A stretch of DNA of 64,000 nt from Pseudozobellia thermophila (GCF_900141855.1 NZ_FQYU01000002.1:372001-436000), one strand, 5' to 3'. Shown: positions 51,838-61,013, counted from the first letter of the stretch. Numbers and translations: made by a program. The notes: generated by a model from the sequence alone, not told the origin.

Positions 51838-51976
51838 AGTTAAATAATTTTAGTTAGTGTTAAGGCCCTAAGTTAAAAAATTCATTCTTAAGCCCCCTAT
51901 ACCAATACAGATTATTACTGGGATATGTCGTCTTGGAAGGATAATTGGGGCCAGCCCGTCCGAAAAAGGCATAAAG

Positions 51977-52010
51977 AAACCCGTTCCGACAATGTTGTCG
52001 AAACGGGTTT
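51977..52010. terminator. Terminator after the DUF4252 operon
   Basis: Sixteen-base arms with one mismatch (AAACCCGTTCCGACAA / TTGTCGAAACGGGTTT). It lies just past the last DUF4252 stop at 52030. Confidence 0.7.
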
Positions 52011-52029
52011 TATAATCGTAACCAAGGCC

Positions 52030-52569
52030 TTAGCCCTTGAGCAACTCACCCAATGGGCCCAAACCTTCTCCCTTGTAATCGGATTTTTCCAAGGCCTGCA
52101 GAAACTGGATCATTTTGGCCGGATTCATGTTCTCTCCCAAAACCCGGACCAAAAGAAAGCCCTTGTCATCGTTATCCCCGTAGATGACCACCTCATCTAT
52201 CGCATTTTCATCGCCTAGGTACTTTATGGTGGCCTTGCCGTAACCCGTATTGATCTTCATGAGCTCGACAAACTTGCTATCGCGTAAAATCGACTTGACC
52301 TTGGTCTTTTCCGTTAGGAACTCGGCCTGGTTGTCAGGCGTCTTTTTAAAGGCCAGTACATTGAGCTTTCTCAATGCCCCCAAAGCCTCCCTTTCGGCCT
52401 CGGTCAGACCTGCCCTCTCGATGTTCAACAGGCTTACCGGTAAATCCAAGGCCATAAAATTGGGGTTCTCCGAATTATCGACATAGTATTCCTGCAAACT
52501 CCGGGTCGGGGAACATGCGCTTGCAAGGGCCAAAACAATTAGGCAGGCCGTGAATTTTATTGTTTTCAT
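52030..52569 (-). CDS. DUF4252 family lipoprotein
   Basis: Exported protein of 179 aa with a lipoprotein signal (VLALASAC, Cys about 19). The mature part follows the DUF4252 pattern seen in the two upstream paralogs: an early beta segment, a central 'FLTEKTKVKSILRDSKFVELMKINTGYGKATIKY' region and 'FLLVRVLGENMNPAKMIQFLQAL' near the end. It is the most diverged of the three and the only lipoprotein. Function unknown. It is last in the ECF sigma operon. Confidence 0.82.
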   Translation of the reverse strand: MKTIKFTACLIVLALASACSPTRSLQEYYVDNSENPNFMALDLPVSLLNIERAGLTEAEREALGALRKLNVLAFKKTPDNQAEFLTEKTKVKSILRDSKFVELMKINTGYGKATIKYLGDENAIDEVVIYGDNDDKGFLLVRVLGENMNPAKMIQFLQALEKSDYKGEGLGPLGELLKG

Positions 52570-52603
52570 TGTTCCTGGTTTTATAGGGTCTGTGATCGGC
52601 GGG

Positions 52604-53146
52604 CTACTTGCCGGCCTTGTTCAATTCCTCGGGAAGGTCCATACCCTTGGTAAGGGCCGCTATTTTCTTTAAATCGATATCGCCGGTCAAGGACACCAGA
52701 ACACTTTCAAACTTTCTGTTTCCGATTTCAAGGTCTTCATTGTTGATGTCGGATACGAAAAGAAGCAACTCGTTTACATGGTCTTCATCCCGCCCTTGCC
52801 TGATATAAAATTTGACGTTGGCCTCCTTGTCCTTGACCCGCATCAGCTCTTCCATCGAAGATGATTTCAGGTACTTGTCCACCGTTCTCTGCATATCCCG
52901 CGAGATACTTGCGTCTTCGGTGATAAACACCTTAATACCGTCAAGTCCCTTTGATATTTCGGCAAAATCCTGGGCCTCTTGATTATCCCGGTCAAAGGCG
53001 GCCACATTGCCCGCCAACCTGATCAAGCTTCGATTTACGGTAACCGAAGCCACGTGGTCCATGTCCTCATATTTTTCAAAAATGGATTGAGACCTACCCA
53101 ATAAGGGCATTAAAACAATGGCTAATACTACACTTAGTTTTCTCAT
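52604..53146 (-). CDS. DUF4252 family exported protein
   Basis: Protein of 180 aa with a signal peptide to about residue 19 (LLGRSQS). Mature sequence SIFEKYEDMDHVASVTVNRSLIRLAGN, GLDGIKVFITEDASISRDMQ, YLKSSSMEELMRVKDKEANVKFYIRQG and VLVSLTGDIDLKKIAALTK is shared almost block for block with the next paralog, so the two are a recent tandem duplication. Function unknown. It lies between two other DUF4252 genes on the minus strand. Confidence 0.87.
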   Translation of the reverse strand: MRKLSVVLAIVLMPLLGRSQSIFEKYEDMDHVASVTVNRSLIRLAGNVAAFDRDNQEAQDFAEISKGLDGIKVFITEDASISRDMQRTVDKYLKSSSMEELMRVKDKEANVKFYIRQGRDEDHVNELLLFVSDINNEDLEIGNRKFESVLVSLTGDIDLKKIAALTKGMDLPEELNKAGK

Positions 53147-53216
53147 GACTGTTGATTTAATTGATTGATGAATAAAATATTATGATCGTATCGTTTTGAA
53201 CGCAAGCGTTCCTTAC

Positions 53217-53768
53217 TTACCTGTTACCCCTTTTTCCCGCTTCGTTCAGTTCTTCGGGAAGGTTCATTTTTTTGGTCAAGGACCCTATTTTGTTCAGGTC
53301 GATATCGCCCGTTAGCGATAAAAGAACGGTCTCCAACTTTCGACCGTTAACGTCGATATCGGCATTCTGTATCCCGGTAACGAACATGAGCAGTTCGCTG
53401 ACGTGGTCGTCGTCTTTACCGCTGCGTATATAAAACTTGACGTTGGCGTCTTTGTCCTTAACGCGCATCAGCTCCTCTAGGTTGCTCGATTTCAAATACT
53501 TCTCTACCGAGACTTTCATGTCGGCGGCAACGGCCCTATCTTCGGTGATAAACACCTTTAGGTTGTTAAGGCTTTTGGCAATATCCATAAAGTCTTGGGC
53601 TTCGGGGTCGTCTACCTCTACATCGATCTTGGTAAGCAGGTTGAACATGCTTTTGTTGACCACAACCGCACTCACGTTATCCAAATCTTCATACTTATCG
53701 AACAAGGACTGCGAGGTCCCCACTACAGGCATGGCCGCCATAAGCATTACAAATAGTATCTTTTTCAT
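53217..53768 (-). CDS. DUF4252 family exported protein
   Basis: Protein of 183 aa from ATG 53768, signal peptide to about residue 19 (PVVGTSQ). SLFDKYEDLDNVSAVVVNKSMFNLL, LNNLKVFITEDRAVAADMK, YLKSSNLEELMRVKDKDANVKFYIRSG and TVLLSLTGDIDLNKIGSL mirror the downstream paralog. The upstream frame extension overlaps the preceding gene and is rejected. It directly follows the anti-sigma-like gene, so it is part of the sigma operon. Confidence 0.87.
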   Translation of the reverse strand: MKKILFVMLMAAMPVVGTSQSLFDKYEDLDNVSAVVVNKSMFNLLTKIDVEVDDPEAQDFMDIAKSLNNLKVFITEDRAVAADMKVSVEKYLKSSNLEELMRVKDKDANVKFYIRSGKDDDHVSELLMFVTGIQNADIDVNGRKLETVLLSLTGDIDLNKIGSLTKKMNLPEELNEAGKRGNR

Positions 53769-53784
53769 TTTTTCGGGTTTTGAT

Positions 53785-54234
53785 TTAATTCTTGTTATAA
53801 ATTTTTTCCTTCGCTTCAACGAATTCGTTCAAATAAGCCACTTTCTCCGTACCTCTACTAAAATTATCGGCCAGTAGCGAAAGGGCCTTTTTCGTTTCCT
53901 GATAGGCATATTGGGCTTTTTCCTTTTCCAGCTGTTGTTGGTCGTAACGTTTTTTGCCAAAATAGACCCCGATCATCAGGACGGTTACGGCCGCGACCGA
54001 AAGCCAGGGATAGAGGCGTCTAAAAAGCCCCTTGGAGGTCTCCTTTAAGGGCAATTCCTTTGTAAACTGTTCGGTTTTCCCTTGGGAAAAATATCCGAAC
54101 ATGGGCCTGTACACCTCCAAATGGGCCGCCACCTTCTCTTGCGAAAAATAGGCTCGCAAGACTTTTTCTTCCGCGACCGTGGTCTTGGCCTCAAAATACT
54201 TTTCCAATAACCGTTCTATATTATCCAATTCCAT
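53785..54234 (-). CDS. Single-pass membrane protein, likely anti-sigma-type regulator
   Basis: Protein of 149 aa with one transmembrane helix near residues 73-91 (LYPWLSVAAVTVLMIGVYF). The N-terminal part (MELDNIERLLEKYFEAKTTVAEEKVLRAYF) is helical and would be cytoplasmic, as in anti-sigma factors, but lacks a zinc HxxxCxxC motif. The C-terminal part is a charged helix that would be periplasmic. It overlaps the sigma factor gene by 14 bp, the usual arrangement for a sigma/anti-sigma pair. The anti-sigma role is inferred from position and topology. Confidence 0.75.
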   Translation of the reverse strand: MELDNIERLLEKYFEAKTTVAEEKVLRAYFSQEKVAAHLEVYRPMFGYFSQGKTEQFTKELPLKETSKGLFRRLYPWLSVAAVTVLMIGVYFGKKRYDQQQLEKEKAQYAYQETKKALSLLADNFSRGTEKVAYLNEFVEAKEKIYNKN

Positions 54235-54730
54235 AATTATGTTTTTCCATTAACTTTTCACGTACCGCTTTTCGGGCCCTCGACAGGGCCACACGTACCG
54301 CCGTTGGTTTCATTTCCAACATTTCCGCTATTTCATCATAGTCGTACTCCTCGATATCCCTGAGCTGCAAGACCATTTTCTGTTGCTCGGGCAACTCCTC
54401 CATTATTTTCCGCACCCAGTCTACACTGTCCACGGCCTCCACTTGTTTTTGAAGCGAAGTACCGCCTTCTTGATAATTACTGTGTACCAGTTTTAAATTC
54501 CCGGCCTGTTTCGACTTGAGCCGGTCCAGACAGAAATTTTTCGTCATGGTCATGGCAAAGGCCTCAATGTTCCTATACGAGCCTATGGTTTTTTTTTTCG
54601 ACCATAGTTTCAAGAGAACCTCTTGGGTGGCGTCTTCGGCCTCTTCGCGCGAAACCAATAGCCGCTTGGCCATCCGATACAGTTTATCCTGAAAGGGTGT
54701 CACCATTTTTAAAAAATCCGACTGTTGCAT
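54221..54730 (-). CDS. ECF-type RNA polymerase sigma factor
   Basis: Sigma-70 family extracytoplasmic-function factor of 169 aa. Region 2 covers about residues 8-75 (LYRMAKRLLVSREEAEDATQEVLLKLW), and region 4 about 105-160 (LPEQQKMVLQLRDIEEYDYDEIAEML; AVRVALSRARKAVREKL). I chose ATG 54730 because the upstream extension does not resemble the family. It is first of a five-gene operon: sigma, membrane protein and three DUF4252 genes. It is divergent from the S41 peptidases across a region with a 10-bp palindrome. Confidence 0.93.
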   Translation of the reverse strand: MQQSDFLKMVTPFQDKLYRMAKRLLVSREEAEDATQEVLLKLWSKKKTIGSYRNIEAFAMTMTKNFCLDRLKSKQAGNLKLVHSNYQEGGTSLQKQVEAVDSVDWVRKIMEELPEQQKMVLQLRDIEEYDYDEIAEMLEMKPTAVRVALSRARKAVREKLMEKHNYGIG

Positions 54731-54803
54731 TTTTTTGATCGACTTGTTTATCGCACACCTGATGAACGGTCTACACAAGGAAGACGAACCTCCATCATAT
54801 TTG

Positions 54804-54836
54804 TTACATTATACTTTTATATTTTTTATAATGTAA
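54804..54836. promoter_or_regulatory. Inverted repeat between the sigma operon and the S41 genes
   Basis: Perfect 10-bp arms TTACATTATA and TATAATGTAA separated by 13 nt of A/T. They lie in the shared divergent region, about 75 nt from the sigma start. It is a possible operator or divergent promoter pair. Confidence 0.5.
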
Positions 54837-54964
54837 GTAATTTGGTCAACCATAAGCAAAGTTTTTTGCGTATGTATGCACATAATCAATAGTAACCCCC
54901 GAAAAATCCCTTCGTTTTTATGGAACAATAATTGATTGATGTTTCATATCTCAAAAAAAAGTCT

Positions 54965-56479
54965 ATGAAAAAGTTCTTTATACCCCTATACATTGGTACA
55001 ATCCTGTTTTTTGTCGCTTGTTCGTCCGATGACAACATCATTCCGGATATTGAGGAGCCACAGGAAGAACAGGCCGCTGCAACGGCCGAAGACTATCCCA
55101 CCCAATATTTTATGTGGCAGGTGATGAACACCTTCTATTTTTGGCAGGGCGACGTGGCCAACCTGGCCGACAATAAGTTTAGCGGGCCTAACGACCCAGA
55201 TTTCATCGATTTTTTGGCCTCAGGCAGCGACCCGTCCGACTTTTTCTACAATTCGCTCTGCAACAATCACGTTAATTCCGTGGGCGAGGAAAGTGCCATC
55301 GACCGGTTTAGCGGGGCTGTTGCCGACTATCGCGACTTGCTTAATTCCCTTCAGGGCATTTCGAGCAGCAACGGCGTGGAATTCAACCTATATTTGGCAA
55401 ACGACCTCTCCAGTGTTTACGGGGTGGTTACTTACATAATGCCCGATTCGGACGCCTCCGATAAGGATATCGAGCGCGGTGATGTTTTTACCGGGGTAAA
55501 CGGCCAAGCGTTGAACATTAATAACTATATCGACTTACTTTTCGGGGAAGACACCTCCTACACCCTGAACATGGCCGAATTCGACAACAACAATATTGTG
55601 AACAACGGCAACGAGGTTACCTTGACCAAGGTCGAAAACTTTTCGGAAAACCCCATTTTGATCAATAAAATCATTGAACAGAACGGCCTCAAGATCGGCT
55701 ACCTAATGTACAACAGCTTTTTAGCCGCCTACGACGACCAGTTAAACGAAGTGTTCGGCACGTTCAAATCCGAGAACATCGATGAGCTGATCTTGGATTT
55801 TCGATACAATCCGGGCGGAAGAGTCTCTTCGGCCATTCAAATAGCCAGTTCGATATACGGGGCCCATACCGATGAAGTTTTCATCAGGCCACGCTTTAAC
55901 GACAAACTGCAGGAGCAATTCGGAACGCCCGATAATTTTACCGACACTACCTTTGATAGCAATACGCCCATAAACGTACTGGGACTTTCAAGGGTTTATG
56001 TGATTACCAGCGACAATACCGCTTCGGCGAGCGAGTTGGTGATCAACGGTCTTGAGCCCTATATCGATGTTGTTCAGATCGGTGGCACCACGGTAGGCAA
56101 AAACGAATTCTCAAACACATTTGTCGACGACCCCGAAGGGGCCTTCATATACAACGCCGAAAGGGAGAGCCAGATCAACCCCGACAATCTTTGGGGACTA
56201 CAGCCCCTTTTGGGAAGAAACGAGAACGCCGATGGCTTCTCCGATTATACCGACGGACTCGTTCCCGATTACCTCTTAGACGAGGACATTGAGAATTTAG
56301 GCATCCTAGGCGATGAGAACGAACCCCTCTTGGCCCTTACCCTATCCGTAATATCGGGTGAAACGGCCAAGCGTAGCCTATCGCAGCCCTATCCGGCCAA
56401 TTACTTGACGAATTCAAAAATGTTCCGCCCGACGAAAGACAATATGTTTATGGACGGATTGTTAAAAAACTTTAACTAA
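54965..56479 (+). CDS. S41 family peptidase lipoprotein (first of tandem pair)
   Basis: Exported C-terminal-processing-type serine protease of 504 aa. Lipoprotein signal (ILFFVAC, Cys about 17) with a following SSDD. N-terminal helical region YFMWQVMNTFYFWQ near 50, and a PDZ-like domain about 150-220 (YIMPDSDASDKDIERGDVFTG). The peptidase core is DELILDFRYNPGGRVSSAI near 278, then TASASELVINGL with the catalytic Ser near 354 and Lys in GTTVGKNEF near 379. Substrate unknown. The next gene is a clear paralog. ATG 54965 gives the proper signal peptide. Confidence 0.92.
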   Translation: MKKFFIPLYIGTILFFVACSSDDNIIPDIEEPQEEQAAATAEDYPTQYFMWQVMNTFYFWQGDVANLADNKFSGPNDPDFIDFLASGSDPSDFFYNSLCNNHVNSVGEESAIDRFSGAVADYRDLLNSLQGISSSNGVEFNLYLANDLSSVYGVVTYIMPDSDASDKDIERGDVFTGVNGQALNINNYIDLLFGEDTSYTLNMAEFDNNNIVNNGNEVTLTKVENFSENPILINKIIEQNGLKIGYLMYNSFLAAYDDQLNEVFGTFKSENIDELILDFRYNPGGRVSSAIQIASSIYGAHTDEVFIRPRFNDKLQEQFGTPDNFTDTTFDSNTPINVLGLSRVYVITSDNTASASELVINGLEPYIDVVQIGGTTVGKNEFSNTFVDDPEGAFIYNAERESQINPDNLWGLQPLLGRNENADGFSDYTDGLVPDYLLDEDIENLGILGDENEPLLALTLSVISGETAKRSLSQPYPANYLTNSKMFRPTKDNMFMDGLLKNFN

Positions 56480-56571
56480 GCCACTGAGAATAATACGGTT
56501 GGTTTTACGTTGGACAATATGGAGGCGATTTATCTTCTTACTCAAGTACTTTGTATTATAAAACTTAATTG

Positions 56572-58053
56572 ATGAAAAAATTCTCAACGGGAATACTACT
56601 GTCCCTACTACTTTTTGTGTCGTGTGTATCCGATGATGATTTTTCCATCCCGGACACGGTTGATCCCGATCCCGAAGCAGGCGTGCACGTACAGGATTTT
56701 ATGTGGAAGGCCATGAATTTTTGGTATTTCTGGCAAGCCGATGTCGAAAACCTTTCCGACACCAAGTTTCCAGATACCGAGGAAGGCTCCCGGGCCTACA
56801 CCGAATTTTTGGCCTCGGAGAGCGACCCGGGCAAATTCTTCGACAATCAATTGCTATATAGCGAAGACCGGTTTAGCTTCTACTCCGACGATTACGTTAC
56901 CCTGACCCAGTCATTGTCGGGCATATCAAAGAGCAACGGATTGATATTCGGTCTTGTACGGATAAAAAACAGCAGTGATATTTTTGGTTACGTGCAGTAC
57001 ATCGTACCCGGTTCCGATGCCTCGGAAAAGGACATCGAACGCGGTGATATCTTTATCGGGGTCGATGGTACCTCGTTGACCGATACCAACTATGTTTCCC
57101 TTCTCTTCGGTGATAGCGATAGCTATACGCTGAACATGGCCGATATAATAGACGGCCAATTGGTCGCCAATGATAAGGAAGTAAGCCTGGTCAAGGAAGT
57201 AGGGCTACAGGAAAACCCCATCCTTCTCGATGAAATTATAGAAATCGGCGGTGCCAAAGTCGGCTACCTCGTGTATACGGGCTTTACCGACGAGTTTGAC
57301 GAAGAGCTCAACAAGGTGTTCGGCAGGTTCAAGTCGGGTGGGGTAACAGACCTGGTACTCGATTTAAGATACAACCCGGGAGGCTCGGTCAATACGGCCA
57401 TATTGCTCTCGAGCATGATCTATGGCACCAATACCAAAGAGGTTTTTCTTAAGGCCAGGTACAACGATAAATATCAAAAAATCTTGGAGGACAACGATAC
57501 CGACCTTAGGCGTTTCTTTGCCGACAAGACCGGGGATGGCACCCAAATCAACACTTTGAACCTCAGCAAGGTATACATTTTGACCACTTCGGGCACGGCC
57601 TCGGCAAGCGAACTGGTAATCAATGGCCTAACCCCGTATATCGATGTTGTCCAAATCGGCGAAACAACACGGGGCAAGAACGAGTTCTCAACAACCATGG
57701 TCGACGATAGGGACAATAATTACCTGTACAGTCCCGATAGGACCGGTAAAATAAACGACAACAACAAGTGGGCGATACAGCCCCTCTTGGGCAGAAACGA
57801 GAACGCCGACGGTTTTTCCGATTTTACCTCGGGACTCGTTCCCGATATTGAAATGGAGGAAGACCTTACCAATCTGGGCATTCTCGGCGATTTAAACGAG
57901 CCCTTGTTGGCACGGGCCCTGGACGAAATTACCGGAAACTCCGCAAAGAGACAATTTACAACGGCCATGCCCGCCAGGACCTTGACCACTTCAAAGATGT
58001 TCGCTCCACTCAAGGACAATATGTACGTAAAGGATTTGCCGGTCGTGTGGTAA
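56572..58053 (+). CDS. S41 family peptidase lipoprotein (second of tandem pair)
   Basis: Paralog of the preceding gene, 493 aa, with the same order of parts: lipoprotein signal (LLLFVSC, Cys about 17), FMWKAMNFWYFWQ near 48, PDZ-like DASEKDIERGDIFIG near 150, LVLDLRYNPGGSVNTAI near 265, catalytic Ser in TASASELVINGL near 344 and Lys in TTRGKNEF near 369. The C-terminal stretch QPLLGRNENADGFSD is identical in both. A 90-bp gap separates them, so they may be cotranscribed. Catalytic residues are intact in both copies. Confidence 0.92.
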   Translation: MKKFSTGILLSLLLFVSCVSDDDFSIPDTVDPDPEAGVHVQDFMWKAMNFWYFWQADVENLSDTKFPDTEEGSRAYTEFLASESDPGKFFDNQLLYSEDRFSFYSDDYVTLTQSLSGISKSNGLIFGLVRIKNSSDIFGYVQYIVPGSDASEKDIERGDIFIGVDGTSLTDTNYVSLLFGDSDSYTLNMADIIDGQLVANDKEVSLVKEVGLQENPILLDEIIEIGGAKVGYLVYTGFTDEFDEELNKVFGRFKSGGVTDLVLDLRYNPGGSVNTAILLSSMIYGTNTKEVFLKARYNDKYQKILEDNDTDLRRFFADKTGDGTQINTLNLSKVYILTTSGTASASELVINGLTPYIDVVQIGETTRGKNEFSTTMVDDRDNNYLYSPDRTGKINDNNKWAIQPLLGRNENADGFSDFTSGLVPDIEMEEDLTNLGILGDLNEPLLARALDEITGNSAKRQFTTAMPARTLTTSKMFAPLKDNMYVKDLPVVW

Positions 58054-58073
58054 GTTCACGGTAACCGATATAT

Positions 58074-58107
58074 CAAAAAAAGGCCGGCAAATATGCCGGC
58101 CTTTTTT
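58074..58107. terminator. Bidirectional terminator between S41 gene 2 and the corrinoid-binding gene
   Basis: Stem AAAAAGGCCGGCA / TGCCGGCCTTTTT with loop AATA. T-runs follow on both strands. Confidence 0.92.
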
Positions 58108-58113
58108 GTGCTT

Positions 58114-59046
58114 TCAATACTCGTAAAACCTCAGGTATTTCGGTTTTAGCCGCTCGGGTATCGACACGGCCTCTTCGTGAAAAATACCGGCCAAAAGCTC
58201 TATACCGTCGACCAAGGTACTGGCCGAAGATTGGGTGAACAAATCAAAGTCGGCAATAAAGACATTTTTTTCCTTTACGGCCTTTAATGAGGGCCATCCG
58301 TTTTTGTCCAACAAAGGGTACATTTCCTTTACCGCCCTTTTCGTGTTAAAACCGCAGGGGGCAACTACGATAATCTCGGGATCGTATTGCCTTATTTTCT
58401 CCCAAGGGGTAACGACACTGTTTCCTGATGGGTTCGAAAGCATGTCAACCCCTCCGGCATATCCGATTTGGTGTGGAATCCAATGCCCGCAATTGTATAT
58501 CGGGTCGACCCATTCGAGCAACGACACCCTTTTCGGGCGCACCTTGGCCGCCCTTAAACGGTCTACGATAGCATCGATACGCTGGTTTAGGCCGGCCAAG
58601 TACCGGTAGGCGGCCTCTTCCTTGCCCAAGGCCTTTGCTATGGTTACGGCATTGTCAAAAACATCGGCCAACCCGTTGGGACTTATAGATATAAGCTGCG
58701 GTTGCTTATCCAGGTTGGCCACTGCGGCGGCCGTACATTCGGTATCGATTTGACATACATCGCACATGTCTTGGGTAAAAATGATATCGGGAGCTATTTC
58801 GGCCAGTAGGGCCTCATCGACGTAGTAGAGTTTTTTTCCTTGTTTCTTGCTTTCGGTAAAGAACCTGTCGATTTGTTTACTGCTGTATTCCTTTCCTTCG
58901 AGAATGCACCGCACCACCGGCTTTTTCTCCTCCAAGGCCCTGGGAGGGCATTCAAAAGTAATTCCATGCAAATGATCTTCCAAGCCCATGTCGTACAACA
59001 TTTGGGTGACCGCCGGCAAAAAGGAACATACTTTTAACATTTTCAA
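58114..59046 (-). CDS. Cytosolic cobalamin-binding protein, BtuF-fold without signal peptide
   Basis: Protein of 310 aa in the periplasmic-binding-protein superfamily of BtuF, but it begins directly with MKMLKVCSFLPAVTQMLYDMGL and has no signal peptide. The family motifs FTQDMCDVCQID (CxxC near residue 108), LEWVDPIYNCGHWIPHQIGYAGG (near 185-208) and VVAPCGF (near 240) are those of proteins annotated as cobalamin-binding. It starts 2 nt after the BtuB-type receptor gene and is therefore under the same cobalamin riboswitch. A cytosolic location suggests a role in corrinoid handling or salvage rather than transport; that is inference. Confidence 0.85.
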   Translation of the reverse strand: MKMLKVCSFLPAVTQMLYDMGLEDHLHGITFECPPRALEEKKPVVRCILEGKEYSSKQIDRFFTESKKQGKKLYYVDEALLAEIAPDIIFTQDMCDVCQIDTECTAAAVANLDKQPQLISISPNGLADVFDNAVTIAKALGKEEAAYRYLAGLNQRIDAIVDRLRAAKVRPKRVSLLEWVDPIYNCGHWIPHQIGYAGGVDMLSNPSGNSVVTPWEKIRQYDPEIIVVAPCGFNTKRAVKEMYPLLDKNGWPSLKAVKEKNVFIADFDLFTQSSASTLVDGIELLAGIFHEEAVSIPERLKPKYLRFYEY

Positions 59047-59048
59047 TC

Positions 59049-60926
59049 CTATAAATTTAAATTAAACCCTAGCATAATATTGCGTCCCCTAGTCGTAAAG
59101 CCCAAGACCTCGGTATACTCCTCATTGAGTATATTGGACGCGTTCAAGAAAATTCTCAACTTGTTGTCGATGCATTCGTGCGACAAATAAAGGTCTACCA
59201 ACGAAAAACTGTCCAAGGGCACATCGACCGTTGGATAGGATGCAAAATCGGTATCCGTCCTGCTGCCCGTAAGGCTATAGCCCAACGATGCAAAGGTTTT
59301 CGGCGAAAGGGCATAGCCCACATTGGCATTGACCTTATGCTTGGGGATGCGAATGGCGTTATCGCCCTTTCGTTCGGTAAAGGTATAATTGGCCCCGAAA
59401 TTCAATTTTTTGGAAGCCTTCCACCCCAGCTCTACCTCTACCCCTTGGGCATCGATGGTGTTCTCGGCATTGGCATAGCCGTTACCGACCAAATCCCAAT
59501 AAACGAAGTTCTCTTCCTTTCTGTTAAAATAAAGGGCACTGACCCTAAGGTTGGCATCGTCGTGGGCGAATTCGATTCCGCCTTCCAAGGTACGGTCATC
59601 CTCCGGCTTCAAGTCGGGATTGGCCCCAAAATTGCCGAACAGCTGCGTTAACGACGGGGTTATGTACGAAGTCGCATACGAGGTCAGCAGCTTCAAGTAG
59701 CTGCCATCCATCTTAAGCGTAAAGGAGGGGTTGATATTGTAAACAAAATTACTGCCGTACTCCGTATGGTTGTTCAAGCGCCCCCCGACGTTTAGGTTCA
59801 AACCGAAATCGGTGACGTAGACCACGTTGACGTACGGATCGGTAATCTCGAATTTCTGCTTGGACGAAAAATCGGTTTCATCGGCCAAGTAGTTCAGACC
59901 GACAATACTATAAAACTTATCGTTGAAATTGTATTTGTGGTATACGTCAACCACATAGTTGTTTCCTTTATAGCTCGACGGAAAGGCCGATTGGCTGTCG
60001 GAGTCGTAACTGCTATATGCCGCATTGGCCTGTAACGAACCTTTACCGTAATCATAGATGGCTGCAAGTCCTACCCGTTCTTGCTTGCTTATAAACCGAT
60101 AGGGGGCATCCAAAAAACCGAAGGACTCGTCGAAGTCGGTCCGGGCCTTGGTCTGGTTTCCATAGACGGATAAATTCAGTTTATCGGAAAACCTATACCC
60201 CAATCGCAGGTCCGTTGCAAAATGCGAAAAACCATCCTTTTCGTTGGTAGCGGTAATGATATCCGACAATCCTTCGGCATATCGGTTTGAAAAACTGCCC
60301 GAATAGTCAAATTTGTCCAAGGTACCGCTTACCTGCACGCTATTCGACGACCTCGATATATTGTAATTTTGGTCGTCAGCCGTTTGATTGGTACCCATAC
60401 TTGACATCACCGTGGCCGCAATGGCCTTTTTCGAGGCCTTTTTGGTGGTAATGTTGATTACCGCCGTAGCCGCATTGGTACCGTATAGGGTACTGGCGGC
60501 TCCCTTGATTATTTCAATCGATTCGATACTGGCCGCGGAAAGTAGGCGCAAATCGTAGTCGGCCGATAAGGAGGATGGGTCAGAAACCCGGATCCCATCG
60601 ATGAGGATAAGGACCTGACGTCCCCTTCCGCCGCGCGCATAAACCCCGAATACGGAACCTTCGCGCCCCCGGCTTCCCGAAATTTCGATACCGCTTATCG
60701 TATTTATGATCTCGGTAACGTTTTTTCCTTGATACCGTTGCAATTGGGCGGAATCGATTTTAACGACGGTTTTTCCCGAATTTTCACGTTTTAACTCAAA
60801 ACGCGAATCACTTACTACCACCTCTTGCAATTGGGTAACCTGGGTAGCATCTTTTTGGCCTTGTTGGGCAACGCCATTGGCGCACACCAAAATAGAGGCG
60901 TAAAGCCCCAAAACATTTTTATTCAT
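59049..60926 (-). CDS. BtuB-type TonB-dependent receptor (cobalamin)
   Basis: Outer-membrane receptor of 625 aa. Signal peptide to about residue 20, TonB-box-like LQEVVVSD near 33, plug domain with VTEIINTISGIEISG, GVYARGGRGRQVLILIDG and IKGAASTLYGTNAATAVINI (about 70-160), then a 22-strand barrel ending GFNLNL. Unlike the two other receptors here it has no carboxypeptidase-like domain, as in classical BtuB. A cobalamin riboswitch lies in its leader, which makes B12 or another corrinoid the expected substrate. It is cotranscribed with the cytosolic cobalamin-binding protein gene. Confidence 0.93.
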   Translation of the reverse strand: MNKNVLGLYASILVCANGVAQQGQKDATQVTQLQEVVVSDSRFELKRENSGKTVVKIDSAQLQRYQGKNVTEIINTISGIEISGSRGREGSVFGVYARGGRGRQVLILIDGIRVSDPSSLSADYDLRLLSAASIESIEIIKGAASTLYGTNAATAVINITTKKASKKAIAATVMSSMGTNQTADDQNYNISRSSNSVQVSGTLDKFDYSGSFSNRYAEGLSDIITATNEKDGFSHFATDLRLGYRFSDKLNLSVYGNQTKARTDFDESFGFLDAPYRFISKQERVGLAAIYDYGKGSLQANAAYSSYDSDSQSAFPSSYKGNNYVVDVYHKYNFNDKFYSIVGLNYLADETDFSSKQKFEITDPYVNVVYVTDFGLNLNVGGRLNNHTEYGSNFVYNINPSFTLKMDGSYLKLLTSYATSYITPSLTQLFGNFGANPDLKPEDDRTLEGGIEFAHDDANLRVSALYFNRKEENFVYWDLVGNGYANAENTIDAQGVEVELGWKASKKLNFGANYTFTERKGDNAIRIPKHKVNANVGYALSPKTFASLGYSLTGSRTDTDFASYPTVDVPLDSFSLVDLYLSHECIDNKLRIFLNASNILNEEYTEVLGFTTRGRNIMLGFNLNL

Positions 60927-61013
60927 TTAAAAAATCTCTGTTCGAGCGATCAGTACGTGTGTAACCCATACGTAAACCTTTATCCCGAAAGTTTAACACT
61001 TTGTTGTTTGAAT

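Noticed and set aside
52604-53768. DUF4252 tandem copies as an assembly artefact
   Set aside because: The copies differ throughout at protein level and have different signal peptides, so they are true paralogs.
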